Notes: generated by a model from the letters alone, not told the origin. Shown: positions 35,734 to 44,668, counted from the first letter of the stretch. The stretch is DNA of 64,000 nucleotides from Bacillus sp. UNC41MFS5 (GCF_000686805.1 NZ_JMLP01000018.1:62001-126000), one strand, 5' to 3'. Made by a program: numbers and translations.

Positions 35734-36612
35734 ATGAGAACTGTTCAAAAAGTTTCAAACAATAATTTACTGTTTCCTTTTTCTTTTATTTATCGAGATA
35801 CGAAAAGCCCGCAGAGGGAATTGTCTGATCATATTCACGACTACTATGAAATTGTCTATGTCTATAGCGGAAAAGGGACTTTTTTCATTGATGACAATTT
35901 CTATGACATGCGGCAAGGTGATGTATTTCTTATCCCAAATGATACGATTCATCGTGCCATGCCTGATAAGGATGACCCAGTTACATCTACCATCATTTTT
36001 TTCAGCCCGACATTAATTTATAATATTTTAATAGATGATACTTTTTCTTTCTTAAATTTGTTTGAGAGGGCAAAAAAGGTGAAAAATTTTAAAATTGCTC
36101 TTCCACAAGACAATCAAAAAAAGATGGTAGAGCAGCTCTTAACAATTAATCAAGAAACGGAAAATAACCAACTGGGTAATAAGCATGCTTCTTTACTGAT
36201 TGTTCATCAGATTCTTCTTGATTTATATCGTGCCTTTACGGATGATAAACAGGACTTAATCGAAAGAAACACCTACGGACCTGAGTGGGTCAAAGAAATT
36301 TTAGTCTATATTAATAGTAATATAAGCCAGCCCTTAAACCTGACCGAACTGGCGAGCCAGGCTCTGGTCAGTACCTCTCATTTCAGCAGAGTATTTAAAC
36401 AAACAACCGGGATGGGCTTGACGGTGTATTTAAATTCCAAAAGAGTGATTAAAGCCAAAGAACTTTTAGTAGAAACCAATCATTCTGTTTCGTATATCGC
36501 AGAAATATGCGGCTTCGAAAGCATGACCCATTTTCATCGAATCTTTAAGAAATATATCGATACGACTCCAGCAAATTTTCGAAAAGAGCATAAAATAGTC
36601 CGCGCTCATTAG
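35734..36612 (+). CDS. AraC-family regulator with N-terminal cupin
   Basis: Regulator of 292 residues. A sugar-sensing cupin (HIHDYYEIVYVYSGKGTFFID) occupies the first ~110 residues. Two AraC helix-turn-helix motifs fill the last ~100 (LASQALVSTSHFSRVFKQ and IAEICGFESMTHFHRIFKK). Divergent from uxaA and followed by uxaB, so it probably activates the altronate half of the locus. It is the second regulator in addition to the GntR protein. Confidence 0.92.
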   Translation: MRTVQKVSNNNLLFPFSFIYRDTKSPQRELSDHIHDYYEIVYVYSGKGTFFIDDNFYDMRQGDVFLIPNDTIHRAMPDKDDPVTSTIIFFSPTLIYNILIDDTFSFLNLFERAKKVKNFKIALPQDNQKKMVEQLLTINQETENNQLGNKHASLLIVHQILLDLYRAFTDDKQDLIERNTYGPEWVKEILVYINSNISQPLNLTELASQALVSTSHFSRVFKQTTGMGLTVYLNSKRVIKAKELLVETNHSVSYIAEICGFESMTHFHRIFKKYIDTTPANFRKEHKIVRAH

Positions 36613-36622
36613 CACGCGGGAA

Positions 36623-36655
36623 AAAACACAGGGTCAACACCTGTGTTTTTTTTTT
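36623..36655 (+). terminator. Intrinsic terminator after the araC-type gene
   Basis: AAAACACAGG/CCTGTGTTTT stem and a run of ten T. Confidence 0.9.
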
Positions 36656-36740
36656 GTTCAAGCATATCAAAATCAGATATAAATACAGCAAAACCTGTCA
36701 CTTTTATTCCTTTTATTGATGATAAAATAAGGTTATATAT

Positions 36741-36754
36741 TGTTAACGCTTTCA
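36741..36754 (-). promoter_or_regulatory. Consensus cre site upstream of uxaB
   Basis: On the minus strand TGAAAGCGTTAACA matches TGWAARCGYTWNCW at all 14 positions. It ends 29 bp before the uxaB start, so CcpA binding would block the promoter when glucose is present. Confidence 0.75.
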
Positions 36755-36783
36755 GATATTAACTAAAAGGGATGAATAGATAA

Positions 36784-38265
36784 ATGCAAAAATTAACGAA
36801 GGAAACATGGGCTGATTACAGGGAATATCCGGAAAAGGTCATACAGTTTGGCGAGGGAAATTTTTTAAGGGCTTTTGTGGATTGGAAAATCGACAAAATG
36901 AACAAAGAAGCCAATTTTAATGGCAGTGTAGTCGTTGTTCAACCAAGAGAACATGGGACAGGTGTTCATAAATTAAATGAACAAGACGGATTATTCACGC
37001 TTTACCTGCAAGGAATCAAGAACAAGCAAGCGGTTAGAGAGCATAGCGTGATCAATTGTATCAGCAGGGGAATTAACACGTATACAGATTATTCCCAGTA
37101 TTTAGAGCTCGCCAAAAACCCTGAATTAAGATTTATCTTTTCTAACACAACCGAGGCTGGAATTTATTTTGAGGAAAATGATCAATTGGAGGATCAACCG
37201 CAGAAAAGTTATCCGGCGAGGTTAACAGCTCTTTTATACCACCGATATAAAGCGTTCGGTGGGGATAAAAACAAAGGATTTATCATTATTCCTTGTGAGT
37301 TAATTGATCGAAATGGAGAAAAACTGAAGGAAATCATCCTTCAACATGCGCACAATTGGAAGTTGGGCGAAGAATTTGTTTATTGGGTTCATGAAGCCAA
37401 TACATTCTGCTGCAGCCTTGTCGATCGAATTGTTCCTGGTTACCCAAGTGACAACATTCATGAAATCACGGAAGAGTTAGGGTATCAAGATGATCTTGTT
37501 GTTGTAGGAGAACAATATTATCAATGGGTCATTGAAGGTCCAGAGTGGATTAAAGAGGAATTTCCTACTGACAAAGCAGGTCTTGATGTTAAATTTGTCA
37601 GCGATATGACCCCATACCGGACAAGTAAAGTCAGAATTCTAAATGGTGCCCATTCTGCCATGACTCCTGTTGCTTATTTATACGGATTAGACACAGTGGG
37701 TGATGCCGTTACAAATGAAATTACCAAGAAGTTTGTGGAAGAGTTAATTTATGAAGAAATTATTCCTGTATTAGAGATGCCAGAACAAGAATTGAAGCTT
37801 TTTGCAGAGGCTGTTCTGGAAAGGTTTATGAATCCATTTGTCCAGCACTATTTGAGCAGCATTGCCTTAAACTCAATGTCTAAGTTTAAAACAAGGGATT
37901 TACCGTCTTTGCTTGAATATCTGGATAAGAAGAAGGAACTTCCCAAGAAATTAACCTTCTCCCTTAGCGCTTTAATCAGTTTTTACAAAGGAAAAAGAGG
38001 GGAAGAAGAAATCCAACTGGAGGATGATCAGGATATTTTAGATTTATATAAATCCTTATGGCAAAACTATGACGGAACAGACAGTGGTCTAAAACAAATT
38101 GTTACATCTGTTCTTGCCTATGAAAAAGTTTGGGGTACGGACCTAAATATGGTGCCAATGTTAACAGAGACTGTAACGAATTATCTCATTAAAATTGATA
38201 ATGATGGGATGAAGGAAGCTATTAAAGAAGTTACTAAAATGAATGGCAGAATTGAAGTGGGTTGA
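36784..38265 (+). CDS. uxaB: Tagaturonate reductase (altronate oxidoreductase)
   Basis: Mannitol-dehydrogenase-family protein of 493 residues that interconverts D-tagaturonate and D-altronate with NAD(H). [20 protein letters not shown] is the nucleotide-binding start. The catalytic-domain segment [18 protein letters not shown] with Lys and His is diagnostic for UxaB and differs from UxuB. It stands alone between two terminators with its own cre-controlled promoter. Its product is the UxaA substrate. Confidence 0.94.
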   Translation: MQKLTKETWADYREYPEKVIQFGEGNFLRAFVDWKIDKMNKEANFNGSVVVVQPREHGTGVHKLNEQDGLFTLYLQGIKNKQAVREHSVINCISRGINTYTDYSQYLELAKNPELRFIFSNTTEAGIYFEENDQLEDQPQKSYPARLTALLYHRYKAFGGDKNKGFIIIPCELIDRNGEKLKEIILQHAHNWKLGEEFVYWVHEANTFCCSLVDRIVPGYPSDNIHEITEELGYQDDLVVVGEQYYQWVIEGPEWIKEEFPTDKAGLDVKFVSDMTPYRTSKVRILNGAHSAMTPVAYLYGLDTVGDAVTNEITKKFVEELIYEEIIPVLEMPEQELKLFAEAVLERFMNPFVQHYLSSIALNSMSKFKTRDLPSLLEYLDKKKELPKKLTFSLSALISFYKGKRGEEEIQLEDDQDILDLYKSLWQNYDGTDSGLKQIVTSVLAYEKVWGTDLNMVPMLTETVTNYLIKIDNDGMKEAIKEVTKMNGRIEVG

Positions 38266-38306
38266 TCTGACGGTTTCTATTAGAAGAGTTGGAAAATTAT
38301 AAGGTG

Positions 38307-38340
38307 AAAAAATCAGGTGAATTTCTCACCTGATTTTTTC
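38307..38340 (+). terminator. Intrinsic terminator after uxaB
   Basis: AAAATCAGGTGA/TCACCTGATTTT stem, loop of four bases, T-run. Confidence 0.92.
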
Positions 38341-38432
38341 ATTGTACAAAGAAATCATGAAAAACTGCCTTCGGAAAGTAGAGGTTTGAATAGAATAATG
38401 CAAGTTTGCAAGAAGCCCATCAAACTATGTAA

Positions 38433-38618
38433 AAAGATGGGTTATTTCCTGCGGAATTTTCAAACGTATCTCGACATTCTTCTTTCAATGCATTCACAGG
38501 AAAAGCTTATATAGAGAATGTTACATCTGCTTTAACCAATCGTTTGATTAGTATAGCAGATAAAGAATTTAGTCGAATATACCCTTTCGATATTGAAGAA
38601 ATTGGTCGATTGGAATAG
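38433..38618 (+). pseudogene. Decayed gene fragment, copy 1
   Basis: After a stop at 38430 an open frame of 61 codons reads GLFPAEFSN ... KAY ... LTNRLISIA ... EFSR and ends at 38616-38618. It has no start codon context or ribosome-binding site. The same frame, with the pattern GLFPAEF-N--R--SF-A----KAY------LT-RL-SIA--EF-R, is found at 56002-56151. These are probably remnants of one gene family. Protein not recognised. Confidence 0.5.
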
Positions 38619-38657
38619 GCACATTCTTAAATAATCTTTATTGAAATAGAAAAGGGG

Positions 38658-38691
38658 CTCCAAAAAGTAAGTCGAAACCCATTTTTTGGAG
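38658..38691 (-). terminator. Probable terminator of the secreted-protein gene
   Basis: CTCCAAAAA/TTTTTGGAG stem; on the minus strand it is followed by CCCCTTTTC. Lies 19 bp after the stop codon. Confidence 0.55.
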
Positions 38692-38709
38692 ATCGCCGTC
38701 TCACTTCAG

Positions 38710-40134
38710 TTATTGTTTATCCGAAGCAGTCCATAGAACCACGGTCGGATTTTGGGCTGTTAAAACTTGTGTACCATGCCACTCCATCAGGGATGCTTGC
38801 GGTTTATAATCATTGTCCAGCATGAAGGCGCGATTGACATCTTTTACATTGATTTGGTAGTTCGCAGGTGGATTAATGGCATCGTTCGGATTGGAATCAA
38901 ACGGAACAGCAATCGCATGAATGCTTTCAATATCACTGGTGGTTGTTCCTGCAGGAAGTTCCACAGTGGTTGCTGCAGGATTGTCACGTGTTATTGACCA
39001 ATCTGGAACGTTATGATTGGAAATGTACTGCTTGGAATCTCCTTTCAATGTTACGCCAATCGCTGTTCCTACTCCTGCTGAACTATTCGCTGGTGAAGTC
39101 GCTTTGTTGAATTCTACATACAGGTAATTGCGTTGATCGGAAACTTCCTGCGAATCAGGGTTTGCAATTGATTCGATTTTTCCTTCACGAATCATTTCCT
39201 TTGCCATGACTTGATAGGACCATGGATTTTGATCCATTATGTATTCCCGAGTGCGATTGGAAGGAAGCTCTTGGGAAGCATTTAGGAAGAATCTGTATCC
39301 ACTCGTCGTATCTCCAGCCTTTACGGCACTAAAATTGTTATTGCTTGTAGATGTGTACATAAGTGGATGGTCTTGTTCCTTTAAACCGTCAAAATCAACT
39401 GTTCCGTGACCAGGTGACTGATACTTTTCCGAAATTACCTTGTGATTTGGATCCAGTTTTACCCGATAAATCCACTCGATATCGGTTGTGCGGCCCCAAC
39501 GTGCCATTAATGCCGGAGTATTAGTACCGCCATCCTCGTTTGAACAAATCACCGTATATTCAATGGTTATATTTCCATTTGCATCCTTGGATTGGGTATG
39601 ATACATCATAAGCGGCACATCAGTATAATTATTCTCATAAGCACCAGGGATATTTGGCAGATTGCGGCCATATAGGATAGGTGAAAAACGGTAGCCTAGT
39701 GCATCCTCAGAATCAGAAGATGCCACGTTTGTATCCATTTTTATAATATTAACCTGTTTCGCTCCTTCTGGGGACTTGTCCAGATTAAGGGAAGCCCTTA
39801 ATGTATGAACACCAGGATTGACGTGTCCAAGAGCTACCTTGTAAGTGAACTTTTTCTGTCCCATAAAGAGAACAATATCCTGGTTGTATTTTCCATCTAA
39901 TGTTAACGTGATAACCGCTGATTCCTGGCCCTTCTTGCTCCAATCCACACCCGGAGCGATTGCAGTTAGATCAAGCAGTGCTTCACCTGAAGATGAAACT
40001 GTAAATGTTTTCTCTACTTGTTTTTTCTCGGATTGGACTTGAGGAATGGACTCTGCCACTACAAAGTTAAGCGGAATGGAGGCCAGAGAGATCGATAGGG
40101 CTAGTCCGGCAGCTAATTTTCTTTTCTTTTTCAT
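38710..40134 (-). CDS. Secreted protein of unknown function
   Basis: Protein of 474 residues with a clear signal peptide: MKKKRK followed by a hydrophobic core and a likely cleavage after VVAES near residue 29. The mature part is rich in Asn, Ser, Thr and Asp and has no further membrane helix. Segments such as YTVICSNEDGGTNTPALMARWGRTTDIEW look like a folded enzyme or binding domain rather than a repeat protein. I do not recognise the family. AGGAGAGG precedes the ATG. A secreted nuclease gene lies upstream in the same direction but is separated by a terminator. Confidence 0.75.
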   Translation of the reverse strand: MKKKRKLAAGLALSISLASIPLNFVVAESIPQVQSEKKQVEKTFTVSSSGEALLDLTAIAPGVDWSKKGQESAVITLTLDGKYNQDIVLFMGQKKFTYKVALGHVNPGVHTLRASLNLDKSPEGAKQVNIIKMDTNVASSDSEDALGYRFSPILYGRNLPNIPGAYENNYTDVPLMMYHTQSKDANGNITIEYTVICSNEDGGTNTPALMARWGRTTDIEWIYRVKLDPNHKVISEKYQSPGHGTVDFDGLKEQDHPLMYTSTSNNNFSAVKAGDTTSGYRFFLNASQELPSNRTREYIMDQNPWSYQVMAKEMIREGKIESIANPDSQEVSDQRNYLYVEFNKATSPANSSAGVGTAIGVTLKGDSKQYISNHNVPDWSITRDNPAATTVELPAGTTTSDIESIHAIAVPFDSNPNDAINPPANYQINVKDVNRAFMLDNDYKPQASLMEWHGTQVLTAQNPTVVLWTASDKQ

Positions 40135-40271
40135 TTTTTCCTCTCCTTTTTCATCTTGAATTATCTACATAAATAAATGTAATTACTTTCTATTAAATTC
40201 ACATTATCTGTGAGTTAAAATTATGTGAAATAATGTAAAAGTTTTATTATTTTCTCTTTTTGAATCAAAAA

Positions 40272-40296
40272 ATAAGTCAAGAGAATCTTGACTTAT
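40272..40296 (-). terminator. Intrinsic terminator of the nuclease gene
   Basis: ATAAGTCAAGA/TCTTGACTTAT stem with a three-base loop; on the minus strand a run of T follows. Confidence 0.8.
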
Positions 40297-40391
40297 AATC
40301 TATTTCATTAAGTTCAACTTCAAGTTAGAGCACTTAACGGGAATGATCACTTACTTTACTCAAAAAGCCAGAGGCGAACCGTCCACGTCGC

Positions 40392-41906
40392 TTAGTTTGT
40401 AGGACCATTGTCAACATTGGCTTCGATGCTGCCTTGGATGCTTGTTGAAATCGAAGATAGGAAATTATATCCGGTCAAAGATTCGATCGAGTCAACACTT
40501 ACCCTGTAGTTGCTCCAAGGTTGACTGGAAGCAGTTTGATCATTCGGCACCATCACAGCGATTACTCTTGTCGAAGTGGATACACGGCTAATATCACTAT
40601 TTCCCTTAGGCAATACTACGATTACCTTCCATACTTTTGCCGGCACGACAACTCCATTCCCTACCGTCGTTCTATATCCATTTGACCCGGTACCCCCACT
40701 TCCGTAACCTCCGGAAATAATATATAATTCGTTTCCAGCTGAAACAAGTTTACGGGAATATGACTCTAAATTTTCCCATGTAATCTGGTTGTTATTTGGA
40801 GCTTGAGGGAGCATATTGGTCATAAGAAACGTAGCTGAATTGTTGGCAACAGAAGAAGTTCGGTCACCAGATGGAGTCAAGTGCCCTCTGTCAAATCCGC
40901 TTCCAGAAAATTCACTAGCAGTAACCTGATACCATCCCGACGGCAATGTGGTATCTGCACGGAAGTCATCCTGACGCGGAGTGCTTCCAATATCAGAGGA
41001 ACCTAAATGCCAGCTGACCCAGTTTGGCTCGTGTTTACTATTGTTGTACGATAGTGTATATTGCTGCTTATTCATTAAATAATTATTGGAATTGGAAGTA
41101 ACTGCTGTGGCACCGCTTGGATTCCCCAGCCCCATATTATCATCATCAACACCTGTCTGTGTTCCTGGATCTGTACCTGGGTCTGTTCCTGTTTCTGTTG
41201 TAGGTTCAGCCGGTGAAGATGAATTCTGAGGAGCCAAGTTGCTTGTAATCACTAAGTCCATTGCATTATTGTTCGTGTCCCAACCATTACCTTGCCCCTG
41301 AACGGTTCCACCGTTATTGTCTTTACGTTCTGCACTTTTAGTTGCAGATAGAGTAGCTACTGGAGAAGTTTCTGAATTATTCGCAGAACCGTAGCCAACA
41401 AAATCGACAACATTTGAATCTGTTGAACCCGATACCGAGGTGGTAACCTTTGCTAATGCAACTTTTCCACTGGTTGCACTTAAGTTTGTAGTACCTGTAA
41501 CATTAGCAGTCGGTAAATTAACCGTTCCTCCACCGCCGCTAGCCTGTTTAATTAAATAGTATTGATGTGGGCCAATACTGCCTGTTAAATTTGTAATGTT
41601 ATTGAACGTACCAGTTGAAGAGGCATATTGAACAGACCATCCAGACAAGCTAACACTAGAATTTGTAGGATTGTAGAGTTCAATATAATCATCTTTATAG
41701 GATGAACCACTATTGCCTCCACCACCATAAACTTCACTGATTACAACATGCGTTCCTACGGCAGCTTGTGCAGGTGTAATATTTATATTAGCTATCGCAC
41801 CTAAAAACATGAGGCACGTAGAAACAAGAATGGCTGCCTTTTTTATAATATTTTCTTTGTCCTTTTTTGGTAAATTTGCTCGTTGTACCGATTTGCTTTC
41901 AGACAT
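40392..41906 (-). CDS. Secreted lamin-tail domain and DNA/RNA non-specific endonuclease
   Basis: Protein of 504 residues. A hydrophobic signal near residues 24-45 ends in PAQAA. Residues ~50-160 form a lamin-tail domain (VVISEVYGGGGNSGSSYKDD, IELYNPTNSSVSLSGW). An acidic Thr/Pro/Gly linker leads to a C-terminal beta-beta-alpha-metal nuclease with the catalytic GFDRGHLTPSGDR near residue 340. It should degrade extracellular DNA or RNA for nutrients or phosphate. I chose the ATG at 41906 because AGGAGG lies ten bases upstream; an in-frame start 22 codons earlier has none. Confidence 0.9.
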   Translation of the reverse strand: MSESKSVQRANLPKKDKENIIKKAAILVSTCLMFLGAIANINITPAQAAVGTHVVISEVYGGGGNSGSSYKDDYIELYNPTNSSVSLSGWSVQYASSTGTFNNITNLTGSIGPHQYYLIKQASGGGGTVNLPTANVTGTTNLSATSGKVALAKVTTSVSGSTDSNVVDFVGYGSANNSETSPVATLSATKSAERKDNNGGTVQGQGNGWDTNNNAMDLVITSNLAPQNSSSPAEPTTETGTDPGTDPGTQTGVDDDNMGLGNPSGATAVTSNSNNYLMNKQQYTLSYNNSKHEPNWVSWHLGSSDIGSTPRQDDFRADTTLPSGWYQVTASEFSGSGFDRGHLTPSGDRTSSVANNSATFLMTNMLPQAPNNNQITWENLESYSRKLVSAGNELYIISGGYGSGGTGSNGYRTTVGNGVVVPAKVWKVIVVLPKGNSDISRVSTSTRVIAVMVPNDQTASSQPWSNYRVSVDSIESLTGYNFLSSISTSIQGSIEANVDNGPTN

Positions 41907-42751
41907 ATAGCGATAACCTCCTATTGATTTTAGGAAAATGAAATGGATAGAAAAATAGAATAGCCAGGACAAAATTGATAGGATAAACCTGATTCTCAGT
42001 AGCTATCGGTCTATTTAAATAAAAGTCCTAAATAATTCTTCAGCACCTCCTTCCATTAATTTTGATGAGCCCGATTCTTCGTTCGCTAAAAACATATAGC
42101 ACAACCCATTCCACATGGCATAAATACAAATCACAATTATGTGTTGTGTATACCTTGTTAAAATTTACAATAGCATTTAACTTTTTCTAATAATGTTAAT
42201 TTTCAGTAAACTGATTCTGCTTCCATCGTAAATAGACTTAATCTCTGATATCTTATTGTGGACTGAAAAAGATTGCACTTGTATCATTGTCTAGTTAGCG
42301 GAAGTTGTTATTTAATGAATATCTAGTTTTCATAAATCAGTGGAGGTAGCCCTCTGTGCGGAAAGAAATGCATAGTGAGGATTAATGAAATAGCCCCAAA
42401 ATTATGTTTTTTCATAATTTAGGGGCTATTTTTGTTTTGTGTTTCATTCGTATTACCTCTCACTACTGGGAATTGACATCTTGTAGCTTTAGGGGTGGCC
42501 AGGGGGACTGTTCTAGTGGAGGGACGCGCTTGATTGCCCATATAGAAAAAAACCTCTTATTGATTATTTTTCCAAAAGAGTAATTGTTTTTTTTATACAT
42601 ATTTTGTAAAAATGGGTGTTTACTTCGATAGTAAAAACCAGGAGAGTCGTCCCTGTGATCCTATATTCCTGTTAAGACTAAATTAAGGTTGGCGTTTCAT
42701 AATGCAGACATGGACTTAGAAAGCATTTTATAACTGAAAGGAGTCCTTCAC
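41907..42751. other. Long gene-free stretch with hairpin and dispersed repeat
   Basis: No supported gene in 845 bp. It is AT-rich and holds the nuclease promoter region, an orphan terminator-like hairpin at 42388-42436 and a GGGGACTGTTCT repeat variant at 42503. The promoter of the small exported-protein unit is expected near its right end, but no clear -35/-10 pair could be chosen. Confidence 0.5.
42388..42436 (+). terminator. Orphan terminator-like hairpin
   Basis: AAATAGCCCC/GGGGCTATTT with an inner AAATTATG/CATAATTT pair, followed by TTTTTG. No plus-strand gene is seen directly upstream, so an untranslated or very small transcript may end here. Confidence 0.65.
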
Positions 42752-43117
42752 ATGCCAAAAAAGAAATTTACCTCTTGGGGAGTGAGCTTTGCCAGTCTTG
42801 CTCTCGTCGCCGGAATGATGTCATATATGGGAGTTACCAATAAAGATACAACAAGCACAACAACTACAGTAGCGACCACACAAAATTCAACTCAAGTCTC
42901 TCAAAGTGGAAGTACCCAAGATTCATCAATCACCTATGAGGTCCCTAGCCAATCTACTGACACTAGTACATCAAATGATACTAGTACATCTACTGATACT
43001 AGTGCAGATTCTACGGACAACAGTGGAATTGAGCAGTCAGATGATCAATCTTTTTCACAAGACCATTCGTTTTCGAGTCAACATGGAGGCTTTGATACGA
43101 CAACCGGAGGAACCTGA
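42752..43117 (+). CDS. Small exported Ser/Thr/Asp-rich protein with C-terminal flavinylation-like motif
   Basis: Protein of 121 residues. MPKKKF and a hydrophobic stretch (about residues 9-28) form a signal or anchor. The middle is low complexity: Thr, Ser, Asp and Gln, with repeats of STDTSTS. The last eight residues are FDTTTGGT. ApbE flavin transferases attach FMN to Thr or Ser in motifs of the form D-x-x-(T/S)-G-(A/G)-(T/S), so the tail may be an FMN acceptor. Downstream are ApbE and a haem ferric-reductase-like protein. No FMN_bind domain is visible. AAAGGAG precedes the ATG. The tail codons also supply the next ribosome-binding site. Confidence 0.75.
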   Translation: MPKKKFTSWGVSFASLALVAGMMSYMGVTNKDTTSTTTTVATTQNSTQVSQSGSTQDSSITYEVPSQSTDTSTSNDTSTSTDTSADSTDNSGIEQSDDQSFSQDHSFSSQHGGFDTTTGGT

Positions 43118-43222
43118 TCATGAATAAGAATGATTTCGTTTCAATGAGTACAATGGTGCATTTGATCCTACTACAGGAGGAACTTGAACATGTATAAATA
43201 TAACTTCAATTCCATGAGTACA
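43067..43222 (+). repeat. 70-bp imperfect tandem duplication across the small-protein/apbE junction
   Basis: TGGGT motif codons, GGAGGA, the next ATG and the following MSTMV-coding bases recur with an offset of 70 bp: GGAGGAACCTGATCATG ending at 43122 and GGAGGAACTTGAACATG ending at 43192. A second reading of the acceptor tail, FDPTTGGT then stop, lies at 43161-43187. As 70 is not a multiple of three, the second tail is out of frame with the first. Confidence 0.8.
43120..43197 (+). pseudogene. Truncated duplicate of the apbE start
   Basis: A 25-codon frame, MNKNDFVSMSTMVHLI and then stop, parallels the ApbE start MYKYNFNSMSTMVQLSI. It has the same GGAGGA site nine bases upstream. It ends eight bases inside apbE, so it could still couple translation. 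It is most simply a vestige of the tandem duplication. Confidence 0.6.
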
Positions 43223-44068
43223 ATGGTACAACTATCAATCAATCAAGAACTATTTGCCAATGATCTCATGCCCGTTTATAAATTATTTGCCTCTGTCGAA
43301 GACACCTGCAGCCGGTTTAAAGAGGATAGTGAGTTATCCAAGTTAAATCAGCAGCTTGGGAAAGAAGTCGAGGTATCGGACCAATTATTTAGTATTTTAA
43401 AAGAAGCACTTAGATTTTACGAAGAAACAAATGGAGTGTTTAACCCAGGTATATTGTCAGCGATTGAAAACAGCGGCTATACAAAATCGATTGAGCTAAT
43501 CAAAGGGAGGGAGTTGACGGCTCCTTCCCCTATAGCTCCAGTGTTTACGAAAGTGAGACCTTATCAATTAGATGAGGCTAGACAAATCGTAGTTTTGCAT
43601 ACTCGGATTGATTTAGGTGGAATTGCTAAGGGCTGGGTGGTCGATCGAGCAGCTGATATCTTATCCGATATTGGATATGGGTTTGTTAATGTTGGCGGAG
43701 ATATTCGGACTTTTGGAAGTCTGCCGCGGCTCTTAAATATTGGTATTGAAGATCCCTTTGATCCATCAAAAATGCTCTCTTCCATCCAGGTATCCGAAGG
43801 GGCGGTAGCTACTTCTACTTCGATGAAAAGAAGATGGACGGTGAATGGAAGTAGTAAGCATCATCTTATTGATGCCGCAACAGGCGAACCATCTGCAAGC
43901 ACCATTATCTCTTCTACGGTAACGGCGCCTACGGCAGTTGAGGCAGATGTATTAGCGAAAGTAGTTCTTTTATTGGGAGAAGAGCGCGGGAAGGCCTTGC
44001 TTTCTGTCAAAAATAATCCAGCGGTTATCATAAATGAGGCAAAAGAAATTTGGAGAGGTGGGGAATAA
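43190..44068 (+). CDS. apbE: FAD:protein FMN transferase
   Basis: ApbE-family enzyme of 292 residues that transfers FMN from FAD to Thr/Ser of extracytoplasmic redox proteins. Motifs: TCSRFKEDSELSKLN near residue 40, FNPGIL near 85, DLGGIAKGWVVDRA near 143, NVGGDIRTFG near 168, and HHLIDAATGEPS near 225 with the metal-site Asp/Thr. No signal peptide or lipobox is seen, unlike many ApbE proteins, so it may act in the cytosol or be anchored through a partner. The ATG at 43190 follows AGGAGG by nine bases; an in-frame TTG at 43184 is too close to it. Confidence 0.92.
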   Translation: MYKYNFNSMSTMVQLSINQELFANDLMPVYKLFASVEDTCSRFKEDSELSKLNQQLGKEVEVSDQLFSILKEALRFYEETNGVFNPGILSAIENSGYTKSIELIKGRELTAPSPIAPVFTKVRPYQLDEARQIVVLHTRIDLGGIAKGWVVDRAADILSDIGYGFVNVGGDIRTFGSLPRLLNIGIEDPFDPSKMLSSIQVSEGAVATSTSMKRRWTVNGSSKHHLIDAATGEPSASTIISSTVTAPTAVEADVLAKVVLLLGEERGKALLSVKNNPAVIINEAKEIWRGGE

Positions 44069-44069
44069 A

Positions 44070-44612
44070 ATGGAGTCTTTAGAATGGTACGCAATCCGAG
44101 CGACAGGGATTGTGGCTTATCTATTATTATATTTAGCGGTATTAACAGGACTATATTCCGCGGTCCAGAAGAAACGAAAAAAAAAAGTGAATAATCTCCT
44201 TCTTTTTCATGAGGTATTGTCAGATTGGTCATTGATTATGACTGCCGGTCACTTAGGAATTTTGTTGATTGATGCTTACATGAAATTTAGTTGGTCTGAT
44301 ATCCTGATTCCTTTTAGCGGCAGCTATGAAACGATTTCTATCGGATTAGGATCGATTGCGACTTATTTCTTAATTCTAACGATTGTCACATCGAAATTCC
44401 GAAAGAAAATTGGTTATAAAAAATGGCAAAAGCTGCATGCGCTTAACCCTATTTTGTATATTTTAGTTACTGTACACGGGTTAATGAGTGGTACAGATTT
44501 CCAAGGGACGGTTTTAGCGGTGGTTAATATCGTACCAGTAGTTCTCATGCTAGGTATGTTTCCTTCTGATTCTGATAAGAAGAAGTTAGTGGAAGGGAAT
44601 GGAGCAATTTAG
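44070..44612 (+). CDS. Ferric-reductase-like haem b membrane protein
   Basis: Membrane protein of 180 residues with about five to six helices. Paired histidines in FHEVLSDWSLIMTAGHLG and KLHALNPILYILVTVHG, about 13-16 apart within helices, are the haem ligands of the Ferric_reduct (YedZ/FRD) family. There is no cytoplasmic FAD/NAD domain, so electrons probably come from quinol or another partner. The ATG follows GGAGAGGTGGGG and is one base after the apbE stop. With ApbE and the small FMN-acceptor candidate it suggests a chain across the membrane to an exported flavin. Confidence 0.88.
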   Translation: MESLEWYAIRATGIVAYLLLYLAVLTGLYSAVQKKRKKKVNNLLLFHEVLSDWSLIMTAGHLGILLIDAYMKFSWSDILIPFSGSYETISIGLGSIATYFLILTIVTSKFRKKIGYKKWQKLHALNPILYILVTVHGLMSGTDFQGTVLAVVNIVPVVLMLGMFPSDSDKKKLVEGNGAI

Positions 44613-44617
44613 AAACG

Positions 44618-44647
44618 GGTTGGAGGTTTCTCCAAGCCATTTTTTTA
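44618..44647 (+). terminator. Intrinsic terminator after the ferric-reductase-like gene
   Basis: GGTTGGAG/CTCCAAGCC stem followed by TTTTTTT. Confidence 0.85.
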
Positions 44648-44668
44648 TATGGTTTTTGGATGTATCTT

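Noticed and set aside
38317..38514. 65-codon frame after uxaB
   Set aside because: It begins inside the terminator; a different frame across the same DNA matches the second decayed copy at 56002.
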